Assembly (NCBI RefSeq): GCF_009600605.1
Contig: NZ_VWNA01000001.1
Span: 1,364,001-1,428,000 of the forward strand
Length of the DNA: 64,000 bases
Direction: 5' to 3'
DNA from: Segnochrobactrum spirostomi
GTDB lineage: Bacteria > Pseudomonadota > Alphaproteobacteria > Rhizobiales > Segnochrobactraceae
Shown here: positions 1 through 7,845 of the stretch, piece by piece
Layout of the letters: every line of letters begins with the position of its first letter
Position numbering within the stretch: position 1 is the stretch's first letter
Notes under the pieces: model-generated
Databases searched by the model: none
Seen by the model: only the letters and a program-made list of their open reading frames with translations
Told to the model about the DNA's origin: nothing
Program-made: the position numbers and the translations under genes

Positions 1-416
1 AGCATCTGTTCGAAGAACGGTGCGGTGTCAAAAAACTCATCGAGCTCCGCGTCGGTGCAGAAGCCCATCACCCGCTCGACCCCGGCGCGATTGTACCAAC
101 TGCGGTTGAAACAGACGATTTCGCCCGCCGCCGGAAGGTACGGCACCCAGCGCTGAAAATACCAGGACGAGCTCTCCCGCTCGGTCGGTTTGCCGAGCGC
201 GACGACGCGCGTCTCGCGCGGGCTCATGTGCTCGGTGACGCGCTTGATGGTGCCGTCCTTGCCCGCCGCGTCGCGCCCCTCGAAGAGGATGAGGAGCTTT
301 AGCCCCTTGGTGATGACATGGCGCTGGAGCTTCACGAGTTCGACCTGGAGGCGGTAGAGCGCGTCGCGGTACTCGCCGTCGCCCTCGTCCGCCGCGTGCT
401 TCCTGTCCTTCGCCAT
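1..416 (-). CDS. ppk2: Polyphosphate kinase 2 (PPK2 family), C-terminus beyond the window edge
   Basis: The first 138 residues of a PPK2-type kinase, which transfers phosphate between polyphosphate and nucleoside di- or monophosphates in the cytoplasm. Visible are the Walker A loop FEGRDAAGKDG (residues 45-55), the following TIKRVTEHMSPRE segment and the FNRSWYNRAGVERV motif (103-116) that carries the Walker B-like residues. The start was chosen because a GAGGGAG ribosome site lies just upstream. The family is usually about 300 residues, so more than half lies off the left edge. A two-domain polyphosphate:AMP phosphotransferase is encoded about 6 kb away on the same strand. One-domain PPK2 proteins usually favour ADP or GDP, but the substrate cannot be read from this fragment. 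Confidence 0.93.
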   Translation of the reverse strand, partial: MAKDRKHAADEGDGEYRDALYRLQVELVKLQRHVITKGLKLLILFEGRDAAGKDGTIKRVTEHMSPRETRVVALGKPTERESSSWYFQRWVPYLPAAGEIVCFNRSWYNRAGVERVMGFCTDAELDEFFDTAPFFEQM

Positions 417-576
417 CGCGCTCTCCCTCGTCCACACCCGTCTCGTCGGCCACCGTCGCGGCGAAAATACGAAGACCGCACGCGGAGTTCGCCCCTCTGG
501 CCGAATTTCCAGTCGGCCGTGATCGCAGCGAAGCGGTGCGATCGACACGAGCCTGAGGACAATCGCGCGCCGCCCC

Positions 577-605
577 TTGCCTTTCGAAAAGTTTGACCCT
601 AGTTT
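577..605 (+). promoter_or_regulatory. Possible sigma-70 promoter for tRNA-His
   Basis: TTGCCT and TAGTTT are separated by 17 bases, about 40 bases before the tRNA. The -10 match is weak, so this is a suggestion only. Nothing else is apparent between the PPK2 start and the tRNA. Confidence 0.33.
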
Positions 606-645
606 CCGCACCGCTCGGGCCGCCCCTTGGGGCCGCGCCGCATGT

Positions 646-722
646 GCAGCTGTAGCTCAGTTGGTTAGAGCGTCGGATTGTGGATCCGAAGGTCCCTGGT
701 TCGAGACCAGGCAGCTGTACCA
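646..722 (+). tRNA. tRNA-His (anticodon GTG), alphaproteobacterial A73 / G1:U72 type
   Basis: A complete 77-base cloverleaf with the CCA tail encoded. The 7-bp acceptor stem is GCAGCTG with CAGCTGT, the D-arm stem is GCTC/GAGC, the anticodon stem is TCGGA/TCCGA with loop TTGTGGA (anticodon GTG), and the T stem is CCTGG/CCAGG. The discriminator is A73 and the first pair is G1:U72. The base before position 1 is T, so the extra G-1 found in nearly all bacterial tRNA-His is absent. This matches the divergent tRNA-His known from a subset of alphaproteobacteria such as Caulobacter, read by a matching divergent HisRS. Confidence 0.96.
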
Positions 723-800
723 CCTCCCTTTTCGCCGTGCCGTGCAGGCATTCTCGAACTCCTCGCGTATCATTCTCTCGCGATGAGACAGGAGGCGGCG

Positions 801-992
801 GTGAAGGTCGATTATGATGTGCAATCCGACGCGCTCTATCTGCGCTTCGCGGACGGCAAGATCGAAGAATCCGAGGAAGTCTCGCCGGGCGTCGTGCTCG
901 ATTTCGACGCGGCGGGCCGCATCGTCGGCCTCGAGGTTCTGTCCGCCTCGGTGAAGCTCGCGCCCGGAGCGCTGCCGGCCGCCGCGGAATAG
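801..992 (+). CDS. DUF2283 family small protein
   Basis: A 63-residue protein matching the DUF2283 pattern: a YDxxxDALYLRF strand, an acidic turn (EESEEVSPG) and VVLDFDAAGRIVGLEVL. No biochemical function is established for the family. The GTG start was preferred over an in-frame ATG at 783 because a perfect AGGAGG lies five bases before the GTG and the encoded N-terminus then begins at the usual family position. It sits alone between tRNA-His and the nucleoside hydrolase gene. The family match was made by eye. Confidence 0.8.
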   Translation: MKVDYDVQSDALYLRFADGKIEESEEVSPGVVLDFDAAGRIVGLEVLSASVKLAPGALPAAAE

Positions 993-1103
993 AAGAGCGA
1001 CGGTCTCGTCAAAGCCGTGCGGCCCGTCGCCGGTTCGGACGTGCTGTGCTACGCCTCGCATAATGCCGCCGAGAGCCACGGACCGCCGAGAAACCCGACC
1101 CCC

Positions 1104-2036
1104 ATGCGCCGCTTCCTGATCGACACCGACACCGCGTCCGACGACGCCATCGCGCTTCTGCTCGCCTTCGCCGCGCCCGACGTCCGAATCGAGGCGATCA
1201 CCATGGTCGCCGGCAATTGCCGGCTCGATCAGGCGGCCCAGAACGCGCTTTATGTCCGCGAGCTGGTCGGCGCCGAGGCGCCCGTCCATCTCGGCCGCGA
1301 CGCGCCGCTGCTGCGCCCGCTCGTGATGGCGGCGGACGTCCACGGCCACGATGGGCTCGGCGATATCGGTCTGCCGCTCCACGGCCGCACCGCCGATCCC
1401 GGCCACGCGGCGGATGTGATCCGCACCGTGATCCGCCGCCACCCGGGCGAGGTCACCCTCGTCACCCTCGGGCCGCTCACCAACGTCGCCCTCGCGCTCC
1501 TGCGTGACCCCGAGCTCGCCGGCCTGGTGCGCGAGTGCGTGGTGATGGGGGGCGTCTCGGACGGGTTCGGCAACATCACGCCGGCGGCCGAGTTCAACAT
1601 CTACGTCGACCCGGAGGCGGCCAAGATCGTGTTCGGCTCCGGCCTCAAGATCACGATGGTCGGCTGGGACATCTCGCGGAAGTACGCGCTCCTCTCGGGC
1701 GCCGAGCTCGATGCGTTGAAGGCGATCGGCACCAAGCGCGCCCGCTTCGCCGTCGACATCCTCGCCGCCGTCCGCCGCTACGTCTCGGAGCGCACCGGCG
1801 AGGACTGCGCCGATCTGCCCGACCCGATCGCCATGGCGATCGCCCTCGATCCGACCATCGCGACCAAGGTGGTGCGCCGCGCCGTGATCGTCGACACGTC
1901 CGACGGCCCGTCGATGGGGGCGACCCTGGTCGACCACCACGCCGTGACCGGACGCACGGCGAACGCCGACGTCGTCGTCGAAGCCTCGCGGGAGAAATTC
2001 ATCGCCCGGCTCAGGCAGGCGCTCGCGGTCGCCTGA
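1104..2036 (+). CDS. Inosine/uridine-preferring nucleoside hydrolase
   Basis: A 310-residue enzyme of the IUNH family, which hydrolyses the N-glycosidic bond of ribonucleosides to base plus ribose. The Ca2+-binding signature DTDTASDD lies at residues 7-14, close to the family consensus DTDPGxDD. The segments VTLGPLTNVALAL, MGG and AEFNIYVDPEAA are also typical. The start was placed so that the calcium motif lies near the N-terminus, as in the family; an in-frame ATG 29 codons upstream is less likely. The nicotinate phosphoribosyltransferase gene ends about 20 bases away on the opposite strand. Substrate preference (purine, pyrimidine or nicotinamide riboside) cannot be told from the sequence. 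Confidence 0.9.
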   Translation: MRRFLIDTDTASDDAIALLLAFAAPDVRIEAITMVAGNCRLDQAAQNALYVRELVGAEAPVHLGRDAPLLRPLVMAADVHGHDGLGDIGLPLHGRTADPGHAADVIRTVIRRHPGEVTLVTLGPLTNVALALLRDPELAGLVRECVVMGGVSDGFGNITPAAEFNIYVDPEAAKIVFGSGLKITMVGWDISRKYALLSGAELDALKAIGTKRARFAVDILAAVRRYVSERTGEDCADLPDPIAMAIALDPTIATKVVRRAVIVDTSDGPSMGATLVDHHAVTGRTANADVVVEASREKFIARLRQALAVA

Positions 2037-2057
2037 TCGCCCGGCCCGGACAGCCGG

Positions 2058-3362
2058 TCAGGCGTCGACCGGCTGCGCCGCCTTGGCGGTGCCACCCATG
2101 AGCAGATGCTCGCGGCCGACCTTGACGAGGTCGAAGGCCTGGAAGGTGCCGTCTTCGCGCGGGAACTCGTAGCGCACGATGTCGGCGGTCGCCTGGGCGC
2201 GGCTGAGCTTACCGGGAATGAAGCTGCCGGTGCCGACCACGTCGACCGGGATGCCGAGATTGCCGAAGATCCGGCACTTCAACACGTCGAACCCGGACGA
2301 GGCGACGATGCGCGGCCCCTTGAAGCCGTTGTCGTCGAGCATCTTGCGGAAGCGGATGATGCTCGCCGCGGTGACGCCGGTGCCGAACAGCGCCTTGTCG
2401 CGGATTTCGTCCGGCGACATGCCGTCGAGATCGTCGATGCCGAAGCCCTGGAGCGCGAGCTTCAGCACCTCGCCCGGCGTCTCCTTGTGGGTCCAGCGCA
2501 GCAACGTGCGCACCGAATCGTTCCAGTCCATGCCCTCGAGGTGGCGGCCGGCATGGGTGTCGATGCGGAAAGCGAGCTGCTTGCCGCGTTCGTCGAGTTT
2601 CGCCTCGTCGTAGAACCAGCGGCAGACGGCGAGTGCGTCCGTAATCTCGCGTCCCTCATAATCGACGAGCACGGTGTAGGTCTGCTCGTCGGGGAACTGG
2701 GCGGCGTAGAGCTTCGCCGCCTCGAGCGTGGCGTTCTCCCGCTCCGGATCGCCGCCGCGGGCGAGGATGCGCGCCTTGGCGTAGCCGATCAGCGAGTGGG
2801 GCATGGTGCCGAGCCCCTGGGCGGCACCGAACATCGGCGCGGCGATCGCCGTCGAGGTGCCGATGAAGCCGGTCGCGCCCATCAGCCGCGCAGTGCGCGA
2901 GCCGACGCTCGCGCCGTAGGAGCAGGCGAGGTGCATGTCGTCGCCGGTCGCGTGGCGGGCTTCCATCGCGATATAGGTGGTGCGCGGCATCGCGAGGCTC
3001 ATGGTGAAGGCGTTCATCGCCGACACGCAGGCGAAGCCGATGCGCTGCAACAGCAGGGTCTCGATCGGCGACAGGGCCGCCATCGAGCCGGTCATGTAGA
3101 AGAGCGGACGGCCCGAGCCGAGCAGCGTGCCCTCGGGCACCTCGCGCCGGATCTCCAGCGGGAACGGCGCGTCGGCCGGATAGAGGTCGGTGACGAGGTC
3201 GATCGCCCGGTCCACCGCCACGATGCAGTCGGTGCGCAGGAACACCGCGTAGGTGACGCGGCAATCGCCGGTCGCCTCGACGATCGCCTGGGTCTTGAGG
3301 AAATAGGCGTCGGTCCTGAGCGCGACGTCAGCATCGTTCTTTGGAGACCGCACGACTTCCAC
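2058..3362 (-). CDS. pncB: Nicotinate phosphoribosyltransferase
   Basis: A 434-residue protein that would convert nicotinate and PRPP to nicotinate mononucleotide, the committed step of the Preiss-Handler NAD salvage pathway. Recognisable stretches are the N-terminal RTDAYFLKTQ, the central EARHATGDDMH and GTSTAIAAPMFG segments, and VVGTGSFIPG near the C-terminus. The start is GTG with a GGGCGGGAG upstream; a second GTG nine bases later is possible. The nicotinamidase gene, which makes its substrate, lies 0.9 kb away on the other strand, separated only by a toxin-antitoxin pair. The sequence belongs to the divergent branch of the family, so the assignment rests on overall pattern and context. 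Confidence 0.86.
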   Translation of the reverse strand: MEVVRSPKNDADVALRTDAYFLKTQAIVEATGDCRVTYAVFLRTDCIVAVDRAIDLVTDLYPADAPFPLEIRREVPEGTLLGSGRPLFYMTGSMAALSPIETLLLQRIGFACVSAMNAFTMSLAMPRTTYIAMEARHATGDDMHLACSYGASVGSRTARLMGATGFIGTSTAIAAPMFGAAQGLGTMPHSLIGYAKARILARGGDPERENATLEAAKLYAAQFPDEQTYTVLVDYEGREITDALAVCRWFYDEAKLDERGKQLAFRIDTHAGRHLEGMDWNDSVRTLLRWTHKETPGEVLKLALQGFGIDDLDGMSPDEIRDKALFGTGVTAASIIRFRKMLDDNGFKGPRIVASSGFDVLKCRIFGNLGIPVDVVGTGSFIPGKLSRAQATADIVRYEFPREDGTFQAFDLVKVGREHLLMGGTAKAAQPVDA

Positions 3363-3458
3363 TCCCGCCCGTCATCGGCAACAGCCGATCGATGGGTTTT
3401 CTTCTGCAACGATCCTCCGGCGCCCGCAAGCCGCCTCTTCACCCGGCCGCTCGCCGGT

Positions 3459-3791
3459 TCAGGAGCGCCCGTCGACGACATGCTCCGCCACATGCAGTTC
3501 GATGCCCGCTTGGCGCTGGAGATAGAAAATGATGCCGAAGAGATTGCGCGCCTGGGGATTGCCGCGCGGACCGAACATGCGGATCAGGCTCTTGGACGGC
3601 ATCGCAGTGGCATCGGCGAGCTTCTCGAAGCCGATTGTCGCCTTGATGTAATCCCGCAGGATCGCCTTGCCGGCATCGACGTCCCCGGCGAGCATGGTAT
3701 CCACGCCTTCCCGCAGCAGGGCGGTCGCAAACGACGGATCGTGCGCCACGCGGCGCTGGACGAGGTCCCTGAAGCTCTTCGTCACCGCCAT
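3459..3791 (-). CDS. HigA-like antitoxin (addiction module antidote, COG3636 type)
   Basis: A 110-residue helix-turn-helix antidote protein. Typical features are the N-terminal pair of helices with LLREGVDTMLAGDVDAGKAILRDYI, followed by the DNA-binding region IGFEKLADATAMPSKSLIRMFGPRGNP. It starts 14 bases after the end of the frameshifted toxin reading frame, the usual toxin-first order of HigBA-like modules. Such proteins bind the toxin and repress their own promoter. The antitoxin frame is intact although the toxin is disrupted, so it may now act as an orphan repressor. Confidence 0.82.
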   Translation of the reverse strand: MAVTKSFRDLVQRRVAHDPSFATALLREGVDTMLAGDVDAGKAILRDYIKATIGFEKLADATAMPSKSLIRMFGPRGNPQARNLFGIIFYLQRQAGIELHVAEHVVDGRS

Positions 3792-3805
3792 CTCTCACAC
3801 TCCAC

Positions 3806-4131
3806 TCACCGTAACCTCGGCCGCCGTAGCTTGTACTCGGCCCACAAAGCCTTGGCGGTCTCGATGTCGCGCTGCTGGCGATGCTTGGTCCCGCCCGTCA
3901 ACAGAATGATCAGGGTGTTGCCGTCACGACCGAAATAGACCCGGTAGCCGGGCCCCCAATCGATCCGATATTCGAGAACGCCGCGCCGACCGATTTGACG
4001 TTCCCGAGATTTCCCTGCTCCAGGCGCGCGAGAGCCACGGCGACCTTCGCCGCCGCCATGGAATCCAGGGCGGAGAACCACGCCTCGAAGGGACTGTCGC
4101 CGCCGGCATCGACAAAGTAGCGCAGGTCCAT
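3806..4131 (-). pseudogene. Frameshifted HigB/Gp49-like (RelE superfamily) toxin
   Basis: Two overlapping frames together make one phage-Gp49/HigB-type mRNA interferase of about 108 residues. The first frame gives the N-terminal half ([19 protein letters not shown], then [15 protein letters not shown]). The second gives the C-terminal half ([19 protein letters not shown], then [14 protein letters not shown]). Joining them needs one extra G near 3985-3995, where the strand reads GTCGGCGCGGCGTTC and the family needs [16 protein letters not shown]. Either the toxin has been inactivated by a one-base deletion or this is a sequencing error. The downstream antitoxin frame is intact. Confidence 0.8.
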
Positions 4132-4141
4132 GGAGGCGGAA

Positions 4142-4159
4142 GGTAACACATAGGTTACC
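4142..4159. promoter_or_regulatory. Inverted repeat, candidate autoregulatory operator of the HigBA-like module
   Basis: GGTAAC and GTTACC form a perfect 6-bp inverted repeat separated by six bases, ending 11 bases before the toxin start. A further GTTTACC half-site follows. HigA-type antitoxins repress their operon through such repeats. Binding is inferred. Confidence 0.5.
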
Positions 4160-4299
4160 GTTTACCAAGTCGCTCTCTTCGATCGCGCCTGTCTCCGCCG
4201 CGACCGCTCACCCTTGCCAGAGCTGTCGGCGCGGGGCACCATCCGGCCCGCGCCGCCCCCCGGCCGCCGGTCCGCTCACGTCTCGATGGAGCCTCGTCC

Positions 4300-4929
4300 A
4301 TGAAGTTCGGCGCGCACGACGCCCTGATCGTCGTCGATCTGCAATATGGCTTCATGCCGGGCGGGCACTTGCCCGTGCCGGGCGGCGACGAGGTGGTGCC
4401 GATCGTCAACCGCATCGCCCGGCAGTTCGAGAACGTCGTGCTGACGCAGGATTGGCATCCGGCGGGCCATTGGTCGTTCGCCTCGACCCATCCCGGCCGC
4501 AAGCCTTACGACATCGTGCCCATGGCCTACGGCGACCAGGTGCTGTGGCCGGACCATTGCGTCCAGGGTACGCACGACGCCGAGTTCCACGCCGACCTCG
4601 ACATCCCATGGGCCCAATTGATCATCCGCAAGGGCTATCACATCGCGGTCGACAGCTACTCCGCCTTCCACGCGGCCGACCGCAAGACGCCGACCGGCCT
4701 CGCCTCCTACTTGCGCGAGCGCTCGATCGGCCGGGTCTTCGTCTGCGGCCTCGCCACCGATTTCTGTGTCGCCTGGACGGCGCTCGATGGCAGGGCCGCG
4801 GGCTTCGATGTCACCGTGATCGAAGACGCCTGCCGCGGCATCGACGTCGCCGGCTCGCTCGACAAAGCCTGGGCCGACATGGCCGCCGCCGGCGTGGAGC
4901 GCCACTCGTCCGCGGCGTTGGGGGTGTAG
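4300..4929 (+). CDS. pncA: Nicotinamidase / pyrazinamidase
   Basis: A 209-residue cysteine hydrolase that deamidates nicotinamide to nicotinate, feeding the phosphoribosyltransferase encoded 0.9 kb away. The catalytic triad is visible as D13 (IVVDLQ), K111 (IIRKGY) and C156 (LATDFCV). The metal site is D51 and H53 (TQDWHP) and H86 (WPDHCVQG). Length and motif spacing match the family closely. It is transcribed away from the toxin-antitoxin pair. No terminator is apparent downstream, only a palindromic repeat. Confidence 0.95.
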   Translation: MKFGAHDALIVVDLQYGFMPGGHLPVPGGDEVVPIVNRIARQFENVVLTQDWHPAGHWSFASTHPGRKPYDIVPMAYGDQVLWPDHCVQGTHDAEFHADLDIPWAQLIIRKGYHIAVDSYSAFHAADRKTPTGLASYLRERSIGRVFVCGLATDFCVAWTALDGRAAGFDVTVIEDACRGIDVAGSLDKAWADMAAAGVERHSSAALGV

Positions 4930-4996
4930 GGGAAGCCGGTATTCTCAAGCGAGGCACGTTCCTCGCGATTGTCCCTGAAGGACTCGTCCTATCCGT

Positions 4997-5082
4997 AGTC
5001 TTCCCCGGCCTTGTCCCGGGGACGCAGGGCCGCGCGCCTTGTTCTCCGCCCCTGGGTCCCCGCCACAAGGGCGGGGACGACG
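4997..5082. repeat. Long imperfect palindromic intergenic repeat
   Basis: The left arm reads roughly GTCTTCCCCGGCCTTGTCCC and continues GGGGACGCAG. The right arm is its near reverse complement (CTGGGTCCCCGCCACAAGGG, then CGGGGACGAC). The two pair over about 28 bases around a short GC-rich loop. Elements built like this are scattered between genes in many Hyphomicrobiales genomes. It fills the 255-base gap between pncA and the small gene that follows. Confidence 0.7.
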
Positions 5083-5184
5083 ACGGAGGGCGGGGGAGCA
5101 CGCTCCGAGCAGACGTGGCGGCGGGGCGCGTCCCGCCGGCGCCTCGGCAGCGCCTCACAGCCGCCATCTCGCCTTCTCCGCCCC

Positions 5185-5364
5185 TCACATCACCGGTACG
5201 GCGTTCGGCTCCGTCGGCAGCGGATCGACCGCGTCGGGGTCGCGCTTCTTGTCGATGAGGCGCCCGGTTTCGACGTCGGTCGGCGTCTCGGGCGTCTTTT
5301 CTGTGCCGGGGTTGACCGGCCGCGGCCGGTCCTCGGGCTTGCGGTCGGGCAATTCGGTCGGCAT
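5185..5364 (-). CDS. Small proline-rich hydrophilic protein, function unknown
   Basis: A 59-residue product beginning MPTELPDRKPEDRPRP, rich in proline, charged residues and threonine, with no hydrophobic segment or cysteine. A strong AGAGGAGG site six bases before the ATG argues that it is translated. It begins 32 bases after the end of the PAP2 phosphatase gene on the same strand, so they may be co-transcribed. It is probably disordered. I do not recognise a family. Confidence 0.65.
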   Translation of the reverse strand: MPTELPDRKPEDRPRPVNPGTEKTPETPTDVETGRLIDKKRDPDAVDPLPTEPNAVPVM

Positions 5365-5396
5365 GTCCGCCTCCTCTGGTGTCGTGCTCTCAGAGG

Positions 5397-6185
5397 CTAA
5401 CGGCGGGTCTGCGGACGGGTTCCGAACGCGACGCGCGGGTTCGGTGTGGCCGCGTCGCCGACCATCGGCACGTCCCTTTCGACACTGCCGCGGCCCTGCA
5501 GCCACAGCGCGACGAGCCAGCACACCATCGCCCACGCCGCCCCGAGGCACCAGCCGCCGAGCACGTCGGTCGGCCAGTGGACGCCGAGATAGATGCGGCT
5601 CACCCCGACGAGAAGCGTCGTCACCACCGCGAGCCCGATGACGAAGATCTTGGTGCGCCAGCGTGGCTCCACCCGGGCGATCAGCGCGCCGAGGGTGAGG
5701 TAGGTGACCGCCGACAGCATGGCGTGGCCGCTCGGGAAGCTCGCGGAATAGACTTCGACCGCATGGGGCACGAGATCGGGACGCGGCCGGTCGAAGCCCA
5801 GCTTGAGAACGCTGCTCAGGAGCGCGCCGCCGCCGATCGAGACGGCGACGAGAAGGGCCGCCGAACGCCGGCCCGACAGCGCCAGGAAGCCGCACACCGC
5901 AAGCGTGACATAAGCGAGGATCGCCGTGCTGCCGAGCGCGGTGACGTCGCGCGCCACCTCCTCGACCCAGATCGGGCCGATCGGGTCGGCGTGGTCCGCC
6001 GGCGCGCGCAAAGCGAGCAGGATCGCCGAATCGAAGGCGCGGGTATCGCCCTCCATCACCTCGTCGGCGAGGTGGGTGAAGACGAACAGGCCGAGCGCCG
6101 CGACGAAGATCGCGACGAGCAGCGAGAATTCGCGCGGCGTCGTCGGGCGGTGCATCCACAGCCGCGTACCCCATCGCTTCAGCAT
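5397..6185 (-). CDS. PAP2 superfamily membrane phosphatase
   Basis: A 262-residue integral membrane phosphatase with all three PAP2 motifs: K128 to P136 (KLGFDRPRP), PSGH at 151-154, and R197 with H203 and D207 (SRIYLGVHWPTD). About six hydrophobic segments surround them, and the C-terminus is an unstructured tail. Members dephosphorylate lipid phosphates such as phosphatidic acid or undecaprenyl diphosphate at the outer face of the inner membrane. Which lipid is used here cannot be told. The small proline-rich gene follows on the same strand. Confidence 0.92.
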   Translation of the reverse strand: MLKRWGTRLWMHRPTTPREFSLLVAIFVAALGLFVFTHLADEVMEGDTRAFDSAILLALRAPADHADPIGPIWVEEVARDVTALGSTAILAYVTLAVCGFLALSGRRSAALLVAVSIGGGALLSSVLKLGFDRPRPDLVPHAVEVYSASFPSGHAMLSAVTYLTLGALIARVEPRWRTKIFVIGLAVVTTLLVGVSRIYLGVHWPTDVLGGWCLGAAWAMVCWLVALWLQGRGSVERDVPMVGDAATPNPRVAFGTRPQTRR

Positions 6186-6274
6186 GTCTCGCCCCTCTCC
6201 ATCCGCTCGCGCACCGCAAGCTCCGCGGCGGGCAAGCGGATGACCTGCGAAGATGGCATCGGCGCGGCGGCGCC

Positions 6275-7786
6275 TCAGCGGTCTTCGAGCGCCTGCTCGA
6301 TGCGCGAGACGACGGTCTTCAGCACCTTCACCCGGGCATAGTGCTTGTTCTCCGCCTCGACCAGCGTCCACGGCGCGTAGGTGGTGCTGGTGCGGTCGAC
6401 CATGTCGGTGATCGCGACCTCGTAGGCCGGCCACTTGTCGCGGTTGCGCCAATCCTCCGGGGTCAGTTTGAAGCGCTTGAAGGTCGTCTGCTCGCGCTCC
6501 TCGAAGCGGCGTTTCTGCTCGTCCTGGCTGATCGCGAGCCAGAATTTCACGACCAGGAAGTCCGACTGGTGCAGTTCGCTCTCGAAATCGTTGATCTCGT
6601 CGTAGGCGCGCCGCCAGTCCGCCTCGGTGCAGAAGCCTTCCACCCGCTCCACCAGCACGCGGCCGTACCAGGAGCGGTCGAAGATGCCGATGTGGCCCCG
6701 GGCCGGCAGGTTGCGCCAGAACCGCCAGAGATAGGGCCGGACCCGCTCTTCGTCGCTCGGCGCCGCGACCGGGTGCACGGCGAAGCGGCGCGGATCGAGC
6801 GCCTGGCGCAGCCGCATGATGGCGCCGCCCTTGCCTGCCGCGTCGTTGCCTTCGAACACGCAGACGACGCCGAGATTCTGGAACGCCTTCGAATGCACGA
6901 GCTCGCGCAGGCGATGCTGCGCCTTCGGGAGCTCCTCGTCATAATCGTGTTTGTCGAGCGCCTTGGTCAGGTCGAGGCTCGACAGGATCGAGACCCGCGG
7001 CACCGCCGGCGCCGTGGTGCTGATGGTCGCGGCGCTCGGCGCCTCGCTCGGGACCGGCACGGTCGGATCCGGCCGGTTCGCCCGCTTCAGGGCATCGAGC
7101 AGGAGGCCGCCGATCGCCGCCGCGCGATAGTCGGGGTCGGACGCCGGCACCACGTTCCACGGCGCGTTCGCCGTCGAGGTCAGGTAGGCGAGGTTCTGGG
7201 CGATCTCCTGGAATTTTTGCCGCTGCTTCGGCTTGCTCACCGCATCCCATTCGATGATGAGGGACTGGTCGATGTCGATGCCCTTACGCGCCTTCTCGCG
7301 GCGCCGCGCCGCTTCCTCCGGCGGCACGTAGAGCCACAGCTTGAGGAGCTCGACGCCTTCGGAATGGAGCATCGCCTCGAACCGGTTGATCTGGTTGAGG
7401 GCATGCTCGAAGGCGAACGTGTCGATGAGGCCGCCGGCATGGGCGAGCAGCGCCATGTGATACCAGGAGCCCAGCACCACGCCGACCTCGCCGTGGGCCG
7501 GCATGTCGCGCCAATATTTCCACAAGGGCGGCCGCCGCCGCTCCTCGTCGTTGACCCGCTCATAGGCGAGCGTCTTGACGTGCCGCGCGTCGAGCCAGCG
7601 ATAGATGAGGTTCGTCACCGCGCCCTTGCCGGACCCGTCCGGTCCGTTGACGAGCACGAGAACGGTCCGCCGCTTCTGCTGCACCAGTTCGAACTGCTGG
7701 TCGAGCAGGTCGTCCCGGAGCTTGGGCTCCATCTCCTTGAAGGTCTTCTTGTCGAGCTTGTGCTCCAGCAGTGCGGAATCGAACAT
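6275..7786 (-). CDS. Polyphosphate:AMP phosphotransferase (two-domain PPK2)
   Basis: A 503-residue protein with two fused PPK2 domains joined by an alanine/proline linker near residues 235-265. It would phosphorylate AMP to ADP using polyphosphate. The second domain is intact: Walker A FEGNDAAGKGG (311-321) and FDRSWYGRVLVERV (369-382). The first keeps its Walker A (NGPDGSGKGA, 47-56), but the FDRSWYGR motif has become LGSWYHM, losing the Asp and Arg, so it is probably structural. Together with the PPK2 at the left edge, two polyphosphate-driven kinases lie within 8 kb. Confidence 0.93.
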   Translation of the reverse strand: MFDSALLEHKLDKKTFKEMEPKLRDDLLDQQFELVQQKRRTVLVLVNGPDGSGKGAVTNLIYRWLDARHVKTLAYERVNDEERRRPPLWKYWRDMPAHGEVGVVLGSWYHMALLAHAGGLIDTFAFEHALNQINRFEAMLHSEGVELLKLWLYVPPEEAARRREKARKGIDIDQSLIIEWDAVSKPKQRQKFQEIAQNLAYLTSTANAPWNVVPASDPDYRAAAIGGLLLDALKRANRPDPTVPVPSEAPSAATISTTAPAVPRVSILSSLDLTKALDKHDYDEELPKAQHRLRELVHSKAFQNLGVVCVFEGNDAAGKGGAIMRLRQALDPRRFAVHPVAAPSDEERVRPYLWRFWRNLPARGHIGIFDRSWYGRVLVERVEGFCTEADWRRAYDEINDFESELHQSDFLVVKFWLAISQDEQKRRFEEREQTTFKRFKLTPEDWRNRDKWPAYEVAITDMVDRTSTTYAPWTLVEAENKHYARVKVLKTVVSRIEQALEDR

Positions 7787-7845
7787 TCGGCCCCCTTCGG
7801 GCTGCTATCGTTTCGTCGCGTGGGCGGGGTGCGTGACGCAGACCG

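Noticed and set aside
657-1940. Long minus-strand frame across tRNA-His and the nucleoside hydrolase
   Set aside because: It overlaps a clear tRNA and a family-matching plus-strand enzyme, and its product has no recognisable motif.
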